Assembly: GCA_038087015.1 (NCBI GenBank)
Contig: JASBNA010000024.1
Location: forward strand, 513,287 to 577,286
Length of the DNA stretch: 64,000 nucleotides
Origin: Cerrena zonata
Taxonomy: Eukaryota > Basidiomycota > Agaricomycetes > Polyporales > Cerrenaceae
Direction of reading: 5' to 3'
In this document: positions 39,123 to 51,474 of the stretch, one piece after another
Numbering within the stretch: the stretch's first letter is position 1
Layout of the letters: each line of letters begins with the position of its first letter
Notes under the pieces: model-generated
Told to the model about the DNA's origin: nothing
Database searches by the model: none
What the model saw: only the letters and a program-made list of their open reading frames with translations
Made by a program: the position numbers and the translations under genes

Positions 39123-40634
39123 ATGTCAGTCGATGCTTTTGGTGACCATACCTCAATTGTTGTATTTGGTGCTTCAGGAGATTTAGCCAAGAAGAAGACT
39201 TTCCCAGCATTATTTGGTTTATATCGTGAAGGTCAATTACCAGCAAATGTTAATATTATTGGCTACGCCAGATCAAAATTGAGTACTGAAGAAATTAGAG
39301 AACGTATTGTTGATAATTTGAAATTGAAAAATGACAAGGCTAAAGCTAAAGTTGATGGGTTTTTAAAATTGATTAGTTATGTTTCTGGTCCATATGATCA
39401 ACCAGAAGGATTTCAAAAATTGAATGAAGCAATGAATGAATATGAAAGCAAAAATCAAGTTTCTAAACCAGAAAGATTATTTTATTTGGCTTTACCACCT
39501 TCAGTTTTCACTACAGTTGGTTCAAATATTAAAAGCTATGCTTATCCACCAAAAGAAGGTAGATTAAGAATAATTGTGGAAAAACCTTTTGGTCATGATT
39601 TAGAATCTTCAAGAAAATTACAAGAAGATTTGGCTCCTCTTTTCACTGAAGAAGAATTATATAGAATTGATCATTATTTAGGTAAAGAAATGGTGAAGAA
39701 TTTATTAGTGTTAAGATTTGGTAACGAATTCTTAAATGCTGCTTGGAATAATAAACATATTAGTTCTATTCAAATTTCTTTCAAAGAAGCTTTTGGTACT
39801 GAAGGTAGAGGTGGTTATTTTGATGAAATTGGTATTATTAGAGATGTTATGCAAAACCATATTTTACAAGTTTTAACCTTACTTACTATGGAAAGACCAA
39901 CTTCTTTTGATCCTGAAGCAATTCGAGATGAAAAAGTTAAAGTTTTAAAAGCTTTTAGTGAATTAAGTAAAGACGATGTTTTATTAGGTCAATATACTAA
40001 ATCGGAAGATGGTTCAAAACCAGGTTATTTAGATGACGAAACCGTTAAAAATGATTCTAAATGTGTCACTTATGCTGCAATTGGTGTTCAAATCCATAAT
40101 GAAAGATGGGATGGTGTTCCAATTGTTTTAAGAGCCGGTAAAGCCTTGGATGAATCTAAAGTTGAAATAAGAATTCAATTTAAACCAGTTGCTAAAGGTA
40201 TGTTTAAAGAAATTCAAAGAAATGAATTGGTTATAAGAATACAACCTGATGAAGCGGTTTATATGAAGATTAATTCAAAAATCCCTGGTATATCAACTGA
40301 AACTTCTTTAACTGATTTAGATTTAACTTACTCAAAGAGATACTCTGAAGATTTTTGGATTCCTGAAGCTTATGAAGCTTTAATCAGAGATTGTTATTTG
40401 GGTAATCATTCTAATTTCGTTAGAGATGATGAATTGGATGTTTCTTGGGCATTGTTCACTCCTCTTTTGAAATATATCGAATCTGATGATTTCCCTAAAC
40501 CTGAAGGTTATGCTTATGGTTCAAAAGGTCCAAAAGGTTTAAGACAATTTTTGGAAAAACACAATTATGCTTTCAGTCAAGAAGGATCTTATCAATGGCC
40601 TTTAACCACCCCAAATATCAAGGGTAAAATTTAA
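39123..40634 (+). CDS. ZWF1: Glucose-6-phosphate 1-dehydrogenase
   Basis: 503 residues from ATG 39123. It catalyses the first, NADP-reducing step of the oxidative pentose-phosphate pathway (glucose-6-phosphate to 6-phosphogluconolactone) in the cytosol. The nucleotide-binding GASGDLAKKKTFPALF is at residues 16-31 and the substrate/catalytic RIDHYLGKEMVKN at about 178-190. EKPFGHDLESS and GILRDVMQNH-type segments are as in the family. Full length compared with the usual ~500. No in-frame CTG codon was seen, and the codon choice is strongly biased, fitting high expression. A CACGTG box lies ~610 bp upstream. Confidence 0.97.
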   Translation: MSVDAFGDHTSIVVFGASGDLAKKKTFPALFGLYREGQLPANVNIIGYARSKLSTEEIRERIVDNLKLKNDKAKAKVDGFLKLISYVSGPYDQPEGFQKLNEAMNEYESKNQVSKPERLFYLALPPSVFTTVGSNIKSYAYPPKEGRLRIIVEKPFGHDLESSRKLQEDLAPLFTEEELYRIDHYLGKEMVKNLLVLRFGNEFLNAAWNNKHISSIQISFKEAFGTEGRGGYFDEIGIIRDVMQNHILQVLTLLTMERPTSFDPEAIRDEKVKVLKAFSELSKDDVLLGQYTKSEDGSKPGYLDDETVKNDSKCVTYAAIGVQIHNERWDGVPIVLRAGKALDESKVEIRIQFKPVAKGMFKEIQRNELVIRIQPDEAVYMKINSKIPGISTETSLTDLDLTYSKRYSEDFWIPEAYEALIRDCYLGNHSNFVRDDELDVSWALFTPLLKYIESDDFPKPEGYAYGSKGPKGLRQFLEKHNYAFSQEGSYQWPLTTPNIKGKI

Positions 40635-42179
40635 TGCTTTTTCTGTTGTTCTCTCTTCATTAGTCACTAAATATATAGAAATTTTTGATTAAAAATTTTA
40701 CCAATAATCTATTCACACTTTTGACCTAGTCATTTATATATGTGCACGCTATAATGAATGTTTCGTTTCTAAATAATCAAATGTAATACTACAACTAATA
40801 CAACTCATAAATATATTGACTATATATGAGATGAAAGTTCATTACAAGAAAATTGACGATCACCTATCAGACATCCATGGAAGGTCATTAAGCGGTCACC
40901 GACATACTAAGATGGGTTCTTGTTGTATGCTACCGAGGAAACTGCGAATGTTTATGGGAAATTTTCATCACTTAAAATGATAGTCAATTCTCCTGTAATG
41001 AACTCTAGAGAAAGATATTCACATACTTCTCTTTAGTATGTGCTTAATGCATTAAGTTATCAAAGAAAAAACTCTTCTTAGAATGAATCAGAACTGTTAA
41101 ATACTGGCAAGTATAAGTCCTCTTAAACACCACCTGCAACAGTGGATCAATATTAATAGGACTGCTTTCATCCCTGTCGTCATAGTCGAATCAGACTGGG
41201 AAAGAAGTAGACTTAATTTCATCATATTCACATTAAAAGAACCTTTCTTCTTTGATAACTATAATCTATAAGCCCATAATAAAAAGAATTATTTGAATAC
41301 CCTCTAAAGATTAAGGAAAAGAAGAAGTAACTAAAGCAGAAATGCTCTTCTTTTTATACCAAAAAATTCTCACTGGCATCGAAAACAAAAATTTTCTTCA
41401 ACTTTCCATAAAGGGGTTACCCGGTCTGAACTATGCCCTAAGTCCTTGTATATATACTTATTTAAATATACTTATTATACTTATTCACATATACTTATCT
41501 GAATTCCTTGTTTGAATGTATTTGTTGTTTTGAATATACACATTTACAATCCTTGTATTCTTATTGAGATATTTGAATGACAGCATGTAGTTGAATAATC
41601 GAGTAGACTCAATTACTGCAAAAAACAATCCTGTAGTGGATTCCGTATTGTAGTCGTCCATAATATACTTTAAGCCCGTGATTTCTGAGTCTATGCTTGA
41701 AGATCTTATTTGAGTCTTATATTCATTCTATTTGATGTTGTGCTTGACAGCATACTGGAAGTTCATATTTGAGTATTCTAATGAAAATTCTATAAAGATA
41801 GGCTATTTGAATCTTTAGCAGTTGAAATGTATGATTTTATAGATTTTCTGTTTTTTCATACATTTCGTCTTTCTCAGGAACTTCTACCTTTATTTTGTAT
41901 AAAATTGCTGAAAAATGTCAAAAAATCATTCAATATTGCAAAAATGCCATTTTTCACAAATCAAAAGTAATTTCACCACTTTAAAACCATGGACAACTTC
42001 CACTTATTCATAACCGTTTGATCCCATATAAATCATACCTAATAGGTTTTAAATCGACTATGTATAGATGTATTCGTAGATTTGGCTGCGATAACTCGAT
42101 GCTCTTCGCACAAAGTAAAAAAAAATGAAAAATTCAAACTTGATGAAGACCTGCTTTACAAGCACTTCACTAGGATATA
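40635..42179. other. 1.5-kb intergenic between ZWF1 and NSA1
   Basis: No protein gene, tRNA or clear RNA could be read. AT-rich with TATACTTATT repeats (41450-41500) and a twice-occurring TGACAGCAT (about 41578 and 41746). It is long for this gene-dense part of the window. Confidence 0.45.
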
Positions 42180-43488
42180 ATGAGATTTTTAGCTACCGCA
42201 GACGAAACTGGGGCCATTAAGGAGGTTGTTTGTAATAGAGGAACCGATACTTCGAAAAAAGATGCCACTCAACCAATATCTATCAAAAAGATAGCTGCTG
42301 GTGAAAACTTGAATATCAAATCAAAAATTTTATTCATGTCAGAATTCAATCAAGAACTCTTGGTATCTGCAAGAGCTAATGGCTGGATTACTGTGAACGA
42401 CTTGATAAACGAGTCAGAAGAAGAAGAAGAACAATACCTCTTACTACATACTTACAAATTAGACGTTGAACAAGGTGATAAACCAGTTGGACTCATAAAA
42501 TTAGAAGCTCATCAAACTATATTAGTTGCATTTGAATCAAGAAAATTATTCGCAATTCATTTTAATGATAAAAAATTCGATATCAGTCCTATAGAGCTCG
42601 AATTGGCCGGGGATAAACCAATACAAACATTTGCTGCAAATCCATACCAAGAAGGAATATTTGCATTTGGTGGGAAAGAAAATGATGTTAAAATTGTAAA
42701 ATTATTTGAATCAAAGGATGCAAACGATGATTCATTTAAATCAAAATCATTTTATACCAATGAAATTGTTTTCGAAGCTGAAAATGTTGAAAATGATTAT
42801 CTTGACTTATGGGTTCCAGTATGGATAAGCAAAATTTTATTTTTCAAAGATCAACCAGAAAATGGATTCAAGTTTGTCACTGCCACAAGACATGGTCAAA
42901 TTCGTACTTATAACACTAGTGAAGAGCCCAGCCCCATTGGTGATTATAAAATTTGTGATAAACCTCTTGTATCTTTAAAGTTTACTTCCGAAGCTCAAGA
43001 TGAGGTCATTGTCACTGATACTCATAACTACGTTGCTAAACTTTCATTGAAAAAAATTGATCCAAAAGGTTTTAGAATCAGTTCAGGCCAGTGCTGGAGT
43101 TATGTTTAGACCAACTACTAAACTCTTGGGTAAGTTTTCCGAAGGGGGTAACACCGGTGCTATATTTGCTGTTGATACTGACTTGGAAGAAAGATTAATC
43201 GCTTTTGGTGGTCTTGATAGATACTTAAGAGTTTTCGATATAGATAGTAGAAAATTATTAGCTAAAGTTTATTTAGGTACTCAAATAACTGATGTTCTTA
43301 TTTTAGATTCAGAAGAAGAATTAACAGAATCAGAAGGTGACAAGAAACCACAAGTCATTTCAAGAAAGAGAAGACTTTTACAAAAGCAAGAGGAAGAAGA
43401 AGAAGAAAGTGATGAAGAAGATGTTTGGAATCAATTAGAAGAAAATTCAAAAGCCAATAAAAAGTCTAAAAAGACTAAAAAAAATTAA
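42180..43488 (+). CDS. NSA1: Ribosome biogenesis WD protein Nsa1 (apparent frameshift)
   Basis: It starts at ATG 42180 with MRFLATADETGAIKEVVCNRGTD, close to the Nsa1 N-terminus. The WD-repeat region ends with FGGLDRYLRVFDIDSRKLL and a Lys/Glu-rich nuclear tail (SKKTKKN). Nsa1 is a component of the nucleolar pre-60S particle (Rpf1-Mak16-Rrp1 module) and is essential in S. cerevisiae. The frame ends at 43109, but the conserved second half is in the +1 frame. The switch fits one surplus G in the GG at 43086-43087, after which ISS runs into ASAGVMFRP. It is convergent with SEH1 (33-bp gap). Confidence 0.85.
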
Positions 43489-43520
43489 ATATACATTTTA
43501 ATAAAGATAATATACACGAT

Positions 43521-44591
43521 TTAGTTTGTATTTAAATCCACTTTTTTTGTAGGATCATCATCGGTAATTCTATTTTCCAGCATATCACTACTATTTATAA
43601 CACTCATACATTTCCATTCATTTAAATAATTACATTTCCACAATCTCACTTTCCCATCATCACCAGCAGAACTTAAAATAGTACCAGTCAAATTCCAATT
43701 AACTCTCCAAACCTCCCCAGGTCTGTGATCATTTAATTTGGCAACAGTTTCAATCTTGAAATCACCATTAGCAGACTCAATTCCCTTGAAAATACGGACA
43801 AACCCATCTTTACAACCGGTTGCAATTAAATGATAGCTACGTCCCATTGAAGGAGCCCAACTGACTGACCTTATTAATCCATTATGCTCTGGCAAATTAC
43901 CAACCTTAAAGTATTTTGTTTGACTTTGAGCTGGATTTGTTTCCATAAATTCGGCTTCAAAATTATTAGTTGTTTCTTTATTTTTCGAAGTACTATAAAT
44001 GAAACCTTGATCTAATGCTACAACGATGAATTTCTCAGTTGAACTGAATTTTGATGGACACCATTCAATACCAAAACTACTTTGTAAACTTTTGGCCGGG
44101 AGTTGCAGATTCAATATTGGAATTTCCGTTGTGAGTGCCCAGCTTGTAAGGTCCGAAGGTTCTAGGGATTCGTATATTCTGAAAATCCCATCAGAGCCAA
44201 CACAAGCCAATTTCAACCCCAAGTGATTTGGCGCAAATACAACATCATAGATTGGGCCATACGATTCAATTGCCAAAGTAGCCAATTTCAACCATCTTCT
44301 ACCTGAACCATGGGGCTCATCCGGCTGTTCTTGCCAGAGTTTAACCGTCCGATCATATGAGCAGCTTGCCAATATCTTATAGCTTGAGAACTCGGGATGG
44401 GCCCATGAAACCTTAACAATCAGTGAATCATGAGCTTTCCACAGGTCATTTAATACCCATGTCGAGGTTGAAGAGTCCAAGTCAAACACTTTTATATGTT
44501 GATCAGAAGATGCTGTCGCTATATTTTTACCATAAAAATCATACTTAATGTCATGAATAAGCTCTTCGTGTCCCGTTATAAATGGAATCAT
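43521..44591 (-). CDS. SEH1: Nucleoporin Seh1
   Basis: 356 residues from ATG 44591: a WD40 propeller beginning GHEELIHDIKYDFYGKNIATASSDQHIKVFDLD, with further blades (KILASCSYDRTVKLWQ, LACVGSDGIFRIYE, LIATGCKDGFVRIFKG, ILSSAGDDGKVRLWKC). Seh1 is an open six-bladed propeller in the Nup84 (Y) complex of the nuclear pore and also in the SEA complex that controls TORC1 at the vacuole. Length matches the family (~350). It is divergent from ALG7 with only 165 bp between starts, so the two probably share a promoter. Confidence 0.93.
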   Translation of the reverse strand: MIPFITGHEELIHDIKYDFYGKNIATASSDQHIKVFDLDSSTSTWVLNDLWKAHDSLIVKVSWAHPEFSSYKILASCSYDRTVKLWQEQPDEPHGSGRRWLKLATLAIESYGPIYDVVFAPNHLGLKLACVGSDGIFRIYESLEPSDLTSWALTTEIPILNLQLPAKSLQSSFGIEWCPSKFSSTEKFIVVALDQGFIYSTSKNKETTNNFEAEFMETNPAQSQTKYFKVGNLPEHNGLIRSVSWAPSMGRSYHLIATGCKDGFVRIFKGIESANGDFKIETVAKLNDHRPGEVWRVNWNLTGTILSSAGDDGKVRLWKCNYLNEWKCMSVINSSDMLENRITDDDPTKKVDLNTN

Positions 44592-44756
44592 TCTTAGACC
44601 TGAGAGGAAGTAGTTGTAATAAAATGTATTGATAATTGAAGTTATCTCAATTTTATGCAGGCTTCTTTAGTTTTTGTTTTTTTTTATCGTGTCTTTTTTT
44701 CCATTTTTTTTCATTTTAATACCAACTTATACCAACTTGATAACATTAAGGGATTC

Positions 44757-46247
44757 ATGTCGATGAGTAGAGTCATCAAGGGCTCCCTAGTGGTGCTAGC
44801 TATTTCTATAATTGCACCCAACAAGCCGTTACAGACCCTGTTGGCGTTTTCAATTCTCGGTTATTTGATAACGGTTTCTCTCATACCCAAATTAATGGCT
44901 AGCTTTATGAAAATTGGGTTAAAGGGCAAAGATTTATCCAAACCACCTCCAGTGACCGAAATAGCAGAATCAATGGGTATAGTTTCATCGGTTACGTACT
45001 TGTTTTTGATGTTTGGCTTAATTCCGTTTATTTTTTTCAAGTACTTGGTCACATTTACTGCGTTATCAAATGATTCAGTAATTTCAGATAATTACACTGA
45101 TCAGTACTCTTCGTTGAGTAATAATAAGCTTTTCCCTCATAATAAGTTATCTGAATACTTGAGTGCCGTGCTTTGCCTACAAAGTACCGTATTATTGGGA
45201 TTATTTGATGATTTGTTTGATATAAGATGGCGTCATAAATTTTTTTTACCAGCAGTGGCTTCATTACCCTTATTGATTGTGTACTATGTTGATTTCAGTG
45301 TCACTTCTATTGTGGTGCCCAAGTTTGTTACAGACCTATTACCAGGAGGAGACTTGCTTCTTGAGCTCCTTAATCAAGTGATTAGATTAGGGAACCATCT
45401 TGTAACCAAGATCACCGGACTCTCCTTCAGTACTTTACCCAATGATTATGAATACTCCCATGACCAGCCAAAATTGTTGGACTTGGGGATATTTTATTAC
45501 GTCTATATGTCTGCCATATCCATTTTCTCACCAAATTCGATTAATATATTGGCTGGTATAAATGGTCTCGAAGTTGGCCAATCAATAATTTTGGGGATCA
45601 TTTTCTTAATCAACGATTTTTGCTACTTGTTATCTCCAGGGGTTCCCCAAGCTGCCCACGATTCCCATTTGTTCTCGGCAATCTTCATCATTCCTTTTAT
45701 TGGGGTTTCGATTGCCTTGTTTCAGTTCAATTTCTTCCCGGCCCGGGTGTTTGTAGGTGATACCTACTGCTATTTCAGTGGGATGGTATTCGCAATTGTT
45801 GGTATCTTGGGCCACTTCTCGAAAACCCTCTTGATCTTCTTATTACCACAAATCATCAATTTTGTTTATTCAGTACCCCAAATATTCGGTTTAGTCCCTT
45901 GTCCAAGACACCGGTTACCCAAATTCAATTTATCCGATGGATTAATGTATCCTAGTTTCGGCCAATTGAAGAAACTCACTCCAGTATCTAAAGCAATGCT
46001 ACTCGTTCTCGAGAAATTTAAACTCATCAAACTCACCAGAGATGAAAAAACCAACCAGATTGTGGCCTTTTCGAACATGACCATCATTAACCTTACCCTT
46101 GTTTGGTTTGGTCCATTGCGGGAAGACCACTTGTGTGTGTTGATCATGACATTACAGCTTCTCATTGGAGTGTCTATGATCGTCGTCAGGCACACAGTTG
46201 GCCCATGGCTCTTTGGCTTCGACAACTTGACCTGGGGGGTCAAGTAA
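44757..46247 (+). CDS. ALG7: UDP-GlcNAc:dolichyl-P GlcNAc-1-P transferase (Alg7)
   Basis: 496 residues from ATG 44757 (MSMSRVIKG); an upstream in-frame ATG at 44655 gives an unconserved leader. It commits dolichol to N-glycosylation by adding GlcNAc-1-P at the ER, and is the tunicamycin target. About ten membrane segments. Family motifs: IGLKGKDLSKP, LGLFDDLFDIRWRHKFFLP, PNSINILAGINGLEVGQS, FPARVFVGDTYCYFSGM (Mg/nucleotide site) and PCPRHRLPKFN. Full length and intact. It shares the SEH1 divergent promoter. Confidence 0.95.
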   Translation: MSMSRVIKGSLVVLAISIIAPNKPLQTLLAFSILGYLITVSLIPKLMASFMKIGLKGKDLSKPPPVTEIAESMGIVSSVTYLFLMFGLIPFIFFKYLVTFTALSNDSVISDNYTDQYSSLSNNKLFPHNKLSEYLSAVLCLQSTVLLGLFDDLFDIRWRHKFFLPAVASLPLLIVYYVDFSVTSIVVPKFVTDLLPGGDLLLELLNQVIRLGNHLVTKITGLSFSTLPNDYEYSHDQPKLLDLGIFYYVYMSAISIFSPNSINILAGINGLEVGQSIILGIIFLINDFCYLLSPGVPQAAHDSHLFSAIFIIPFIGVSIALFQFNFFPARVFVGDTYCYFSGMVFAIVGILGHFSKTLLIFLLPQIINFVYSVPQIFGLVPCPRHRLPKFNLSDGLMYPSFGQLKKLTPVSKAMLLVLEKFKLIKLTRDEKTNQIVAFSNMTIINLTLVWFGPLREDHLCVLIMTLQLLIGVSMIVVRHTVGPWLFGFDNLTWGVK

Positions 46248-46315
46248 GTAAATCCTCTGTATATAGACTTTAATAGATGCAAAAAGACCACACTGTATGT
46301 ACGGGTGCTCCGTTT

Positions 46316-46318
<3 letters not shown>

Positions 46319-46354
<36 letters not shown>
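46319..46354. repeat. 36-nt poly(T) run
   Basis: An uninterrupted T run ~130 bp upstream of RPA190 and 70 bp past the ALG7 stop. It could act as a nucleosome-free promoter element (inferred). Confidence 0.9.
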
Positions 46355-46481
46355 CGTTTTTGGTGGGAGATGAGCATCCAGTCAATTTTTTCATTTGATT
46401 TTGAAGGAAGAGAAAAAAATTTCAATTATCAACTACCTAAAGTCTTATCTTAAACCAAACATCAGCTCAAAGTAAGAAGCC

Positions 46482-49400
46482 ATGGATATCTCTAAGCCAG
46501 TGGGTTCTGAGATCACATCTGTTGATTTTGGGATTTTGTCAGCTGACGAAATTAGAAGGTTGTCAGCTAAACAAATCACTAATCCAACAGTTTTTGATAA
46601 TTTGGGACATCCAATCAATAATGGGTTATATGATTTAGCATTAGGAGGGTTCCTTAGAAACTTATGTGCTACTTGTGGTCTTGATGAAAAATTTTGTCCT
46701 GGTCATCAAGGTCATATCGAATTACCCGTTCCAGTTTACAATCCATTATTTTTCAATCAATTATACATTTTCTTAAGATCATCATGTCTTTATTGTCATA
46801 AATTTAAATGCAGTGATATCGATGTTCATCTTTATACTTGTAAGTTACGTTTGATTCAATACGGCTTGTTATCAGAATGTATCGAACTTGATAATATTCT
46901 TATTAAAGGTGCTTCTGCTCTTGATAAAAAACATGATGACGAAGAAGGTGCCGATAATGAAGGGGTTGATCCTGCATTAAGACGTGATTTACGTGAACGT
47001 CGTGAACTCTTTGTTGATACCGCCATTGCTACTGCTATCAGTGAAGGTAGAACTACCGAACATGGTATTGTTACTGCCACCGTTGGTGAAGAAAGAAAAG
47101 CAGTTGTTCACTCTTTCTATAAAAAATTATTATCTAGACCAAGATGTGCTAATTGTGGCATGGTTTCTCCTTCTTTCAGAAAAGATGGGTTTTCGAAAAT
47201 TTTTGAAAATTCTTTACCAGAAAGACATATTACCAATAATAGAGTGAAAGGTCTTCAACGTCCTGATATGTTAAAATCTGGTAATTCTACTTCTAGTAGT
47301 GAAAATATCCCAAATATTAAACATAAAAGTGGTTCTAAATATGTTTTATCAACTGAAATTAGAAATATTTTGAGAGCCGTTTTCGAAAAAGAACAAGATA
47401 TAATGCAAAAAATCTTCCACTCTAGACCTCAAAATAAAGAAGTAGTTTCTGCTGATATCTTTTTCATACAAGCTTTAGTTGTTCCTCCAACAAGATTCAG
47501 ATTACCTTCTAAATTAGGTGATGAAATTCATGAAAATGCTCAAAATGAATTACTATCAAGAGTTTTAAAAACCTGTTTATTAATTAGAGATTTAAATGAT
47601 CAAATTTCAGCTTTTTTCACAAAGGGTAAACTGAATGTCGAAGATAGAAAAATTGTTTTCAATAGATTAATGAATTCTTTTGTCACCATTCAAAATGCAG
47701 TAAATGCATTCATTGATTCAACTAAAGATCAAAATGCTCCAGCCGGTAAATTACCAATTCCTGGGGTTAAACAAGCTCTAGAAAAGAAAGAAGGTTTATT
47801 CAGAAAACATATGATGGGTAAAAGAGTTAATTATGCTGCTCGTTCAGTTATTTCTCCTGATCCAATGTTGGAAACTAATGAAATTGGTGTTCCTCCTGTT
47901 TTCGCTAAAAAATTAACTTATCCTGAACCTGTCACCTCTTACAATGCATCTGAATTAAGACAAGCAGTTATCAATGGTCCAGACCAATGGCCTGGTGCTA
48001 TCCAAGTTCAAAATGAAGATGGCTCTTTACAATCTTTAATTGGTATGACTTTGGAGCAACGTAAAACAATCGCTAATCAATTATTAACACCATCCAATGA
48101 TTCTTCCGTTGTTAACAAAAAAGTTTACAGACATATCAAAAATAAGGATGTTGTCATTATGAACCGTCAACCAACTTTGCATAAAGCTTCTATGATGGGT
48201 CATAAAGTAAGAGTTTTACCCGGTGAAAAAACCTTAAGATTACATTATGCTAATACTGGTGCTTATAATGCTGATTTTGATGGTGATGAAATGAACATGC
48301 ATTTCCCTCAAAATGAAAATGCTAAAGCTGAAGCTTTAAACTTAGCTAATACTGATTCTCAATATTTAACTCCAACTTCTGGTTCACCATTGAGAGGTTT
48401 GATTCAAGATCATATTTCTGCAGGTGTGTGGCTTACTAATAAAGATAGCTTCTTCAATAGAGAAACTTACCAACAGTTAATATATGGTTGTATTCGTCCT
48501 GAAGATGGTCATACCAATGGTAACTCAAGAATTTTAACAGTTCCTCCTGCTATCTTCAAACCAGAAGCTTTATGGACCGGTAAACAAGTTATCACTACCA
48601 TATTATTAAATATTAAACCTAAAAACGTCCCAGGTATTAATTTGAATTCCAAAAATAAGATTAAAAATGATTATTGGGGTGAAGGATCAAATGAAAATCA
48701 AGTCGTTTTCAAAAATGGTGAATTATTATGTGGTATCCTTGATAAATCTCAATATGGTGCTTCTCAATTCGGTATTGTTCATTCCTTACATGAAGTTTAT
48801 GGCTCAGATGTCGCTGGTAAAGCTTTATCAGTATTGGGTAGATTATTCACTAATTATATTACAATGACTGCATTCACTTGTGGTATGGATGATTTAAGAT
48901 TAACTAAAGAAGGTAATGAATGGAGAAATGAAATCTTAAAAGAATCTGTTGATATAGGTAGAGTTGCAGCTACTGAAGTGACTAATTTAGAAAAAGATAC
49001 TAAGAACGACAATAAAGAATTATTGAAACGTTTAGAAGAAATTTTACGTGACGACGATAAATTAGGTATTTTAGATGCTGTTACCCAATCTAAAGTTAAT
49101 GTTATTTCTGGTCAAGTTGTTAATAAATGTGTTCCTGAAGGTACTATGAAAAGATTCCCTTACAATAACATGCAATCTATGGCTTTATCTGGTGCCAAAG
49201 GTTCCAATGTTAATGTTTCACAAATTATGTGTCTTTTAGGTCAACAAGCTTTAGAAGGTAGAAGAGTACCAGTTATGGTATCTGGTAAAACTTTACCTTC
49301 TTTCAAACCTTTTGAAACTGATGCAAGAGCTGGTGGATATATCAAAAGTCGTTTCTACTCTGGTATTAAACCTCAAGAATATTATTTCCATTGTATGGCT

Positions 49401-51372
49401 GGTCGTGAAGGTTTAATTGATACTGCTGTTAAAACTTCTAGATCTGGTTATTTACAACGTTGTTTAACCAAACAATTAGAAGGTGTTCATGTTACTTATG
49501 ATAATTCAGTTAGAGATGGTGATGGTACATTAATTCAATTCTTATATGGTGGTGATTCAATTGATACTACTAAACAATCACACATGAATGAATTTAAATT
49601 CTGTGCTGATAATTATGATTCATTATTGAGTAAATATAACCCAGGTGAGTTAATTCAACATTTGGATACCGATACTGCATTACAATATAATAAGAAAGTT
49701 AAGAAGAACTTAAGAAAACAAAAAGACGTACCACATTATGAAGAAAATATCAAATACGATCCAGTATTATCAGTTTATAACCCTGCTAAGTATTTAGGGT
49801 CTGTTTCAGAGAAATTTCAAGAAAAATTGGACGACTTTTGTGATAAGAACAGCGATATGTTTAAAAAGAATAAGAATCTTAGTGAAAAGAAATTCAGGGC
49901 ATTAATGCAATTGAAATATATGAGATCATTAATTAACCCTGGTGAATCAGTTGGTATTATTGCTTCTCAGTCTGTTGGTGAACCATCAACACAAATGACA
50001 TTAAATACTTTCCATTTTGCTGGTCACGGTGCAGCTAATGTTACCTTAGGTATTCCCACGTATGAGAGAAATTATTATGACTGCATCAGCTGCCATCAAG
50101 ACTCCACAAATGACTTTACCACTTTTGGAAGATGTTAGTGATCCAATGGCTGAATCGTTCTGTAAATCAGTTACCAAAATTCTTTTATCTGAATTTATTG
50201 ATAAAGTTACCGTTACTGAAACTACTGGTATTCAAGAAAATCAAGAAAATTATAGAAATTATAATATCAAAATGAAATTCTATACTAAGAAAGAATATGA
50301 GGAAGAATATGATATTAATCAAGAATACTTGGAAAAAGTTATGTGTCAATCATTTTTAACTCAATTGGAAGCTAGTATTCAAAAAGAATTGAAGAAGAGT
50401 GTTAATACTGAATCTGTTGGTAAAGCATTACCAAGATCCAGAACTGATGCAGCATTACCAACCGAAAAGTCATTAGATGATGGTGAAGATGGAGATGCAT
50501 CTGATGATAAATTGAAAGCCAATACCAAACAAGCTGTTTCATATGATGGTCCAGATGATGAAGAAATCGAAGGTATGAGAAAAGCCGAAGAAACCAGTGA
50601 TGAAGATATGGGAGACTCTGATGAATCATCATCAGATTCGGAATCAGATTCTGATGAAGAAGAGAAAAAATTACCAGAAAAAATTGAATTAAGTAGATCA
50701 GCAAAAGATAGACAAGCTGAAGTCATAACATCCCATAATTTAGTTCGTAAATTTAATTTTGATGATAAAGATGGAGAATGGTGTGAATTTGAATTAGAAT
50801 TAATTGGTAGAACTCAAAAATTATTGATGGTTAATATCATTGAAGATATTTGTCGTAAAGTTGTTGTTAGAGAAGTTCCAAATATTGGTAGATGTCTTTA
50901 TCCAAAAGTTGAACCAGGTAGTAAGAGATCATTAACTACTGAAGGGGTCAACTTCAAATCAATGTGGGAACAAGATGATTTCATTGATGTTAATGGTATA
51001 ACGTCAAATGACATTGTATCAGTATTGAAGACTTATGGTGTTGAAGCTGCAAGAAATACTATTGTTTATGAAATCAATAACGTTTTCGAGAAATATTCGA
51101 TTAGTGTTTCTTCACGTCATTTAGATTTAATTGGTGATATGATGACAAGAGAAGGTACTTATTTAGCATTCAATAGACAAGGTATTGATTCTTCAACGTC
51201 ATCATTCATGAAGATGTCATACGAAACTACATGTCAATTCTTAACCAAAGCTGTTTTGGAAGGAGAAAGAGAAGATTTAGAATCACCATCCGCTAAAATT
51301 GTTTTAGGTAAATTATCAAACGTTGGTACTGGTTCATTTGATGTATTTACTAAAATGCCAAACTTAAACTAG
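46482..51372 (+). CDS. RPA190: RNA polymerase I largest subunit (apparent frameshift)
   Basis: About 1630 residues from ATG 46482; S. cerevisiae Rpa190 has 1664. It has N-terminal zinc cysteines ([21 protein letters not shown]), the catalytic Mg loop [32 protein letters not shown], and the bridge/trigger-loop part [25 protein letters not shown]. The Ser/Asp/Glu-rich insert near residue 1380 is typical for Pol I. The first frame stops at 50138; homology resumes at once in the +1 frame with [17 protein letters not shown] single surplus C in CCC (50055-50057) explains it exactly (GIP then RMREI). It synthesises the 35S rRNA precursor and is essential. Convergent with FUN14. Confidence 0.93.
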
Positions 51373-51474
51373 TAAAAAAAGAAAAAAAAAAAAAAACTTT
51401 ACAAAAATTAAATAGTTGTACATTTTAACTTGTTTTAAATAGTCTTAATATATCCATGCATTATAAACTTTGTA

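Noticed and set aside
43057..50140. Programmed +1 frameshifting as explanation for NSA1 and RPA190
   Set aside because: No shared shift site (TCA GGC C versus ATT CCC A), no known yeast heptamer (CTT AGG C type), and SRC1 also needs a shift in the opposite sense. Single-base errors in short runs are simpler.
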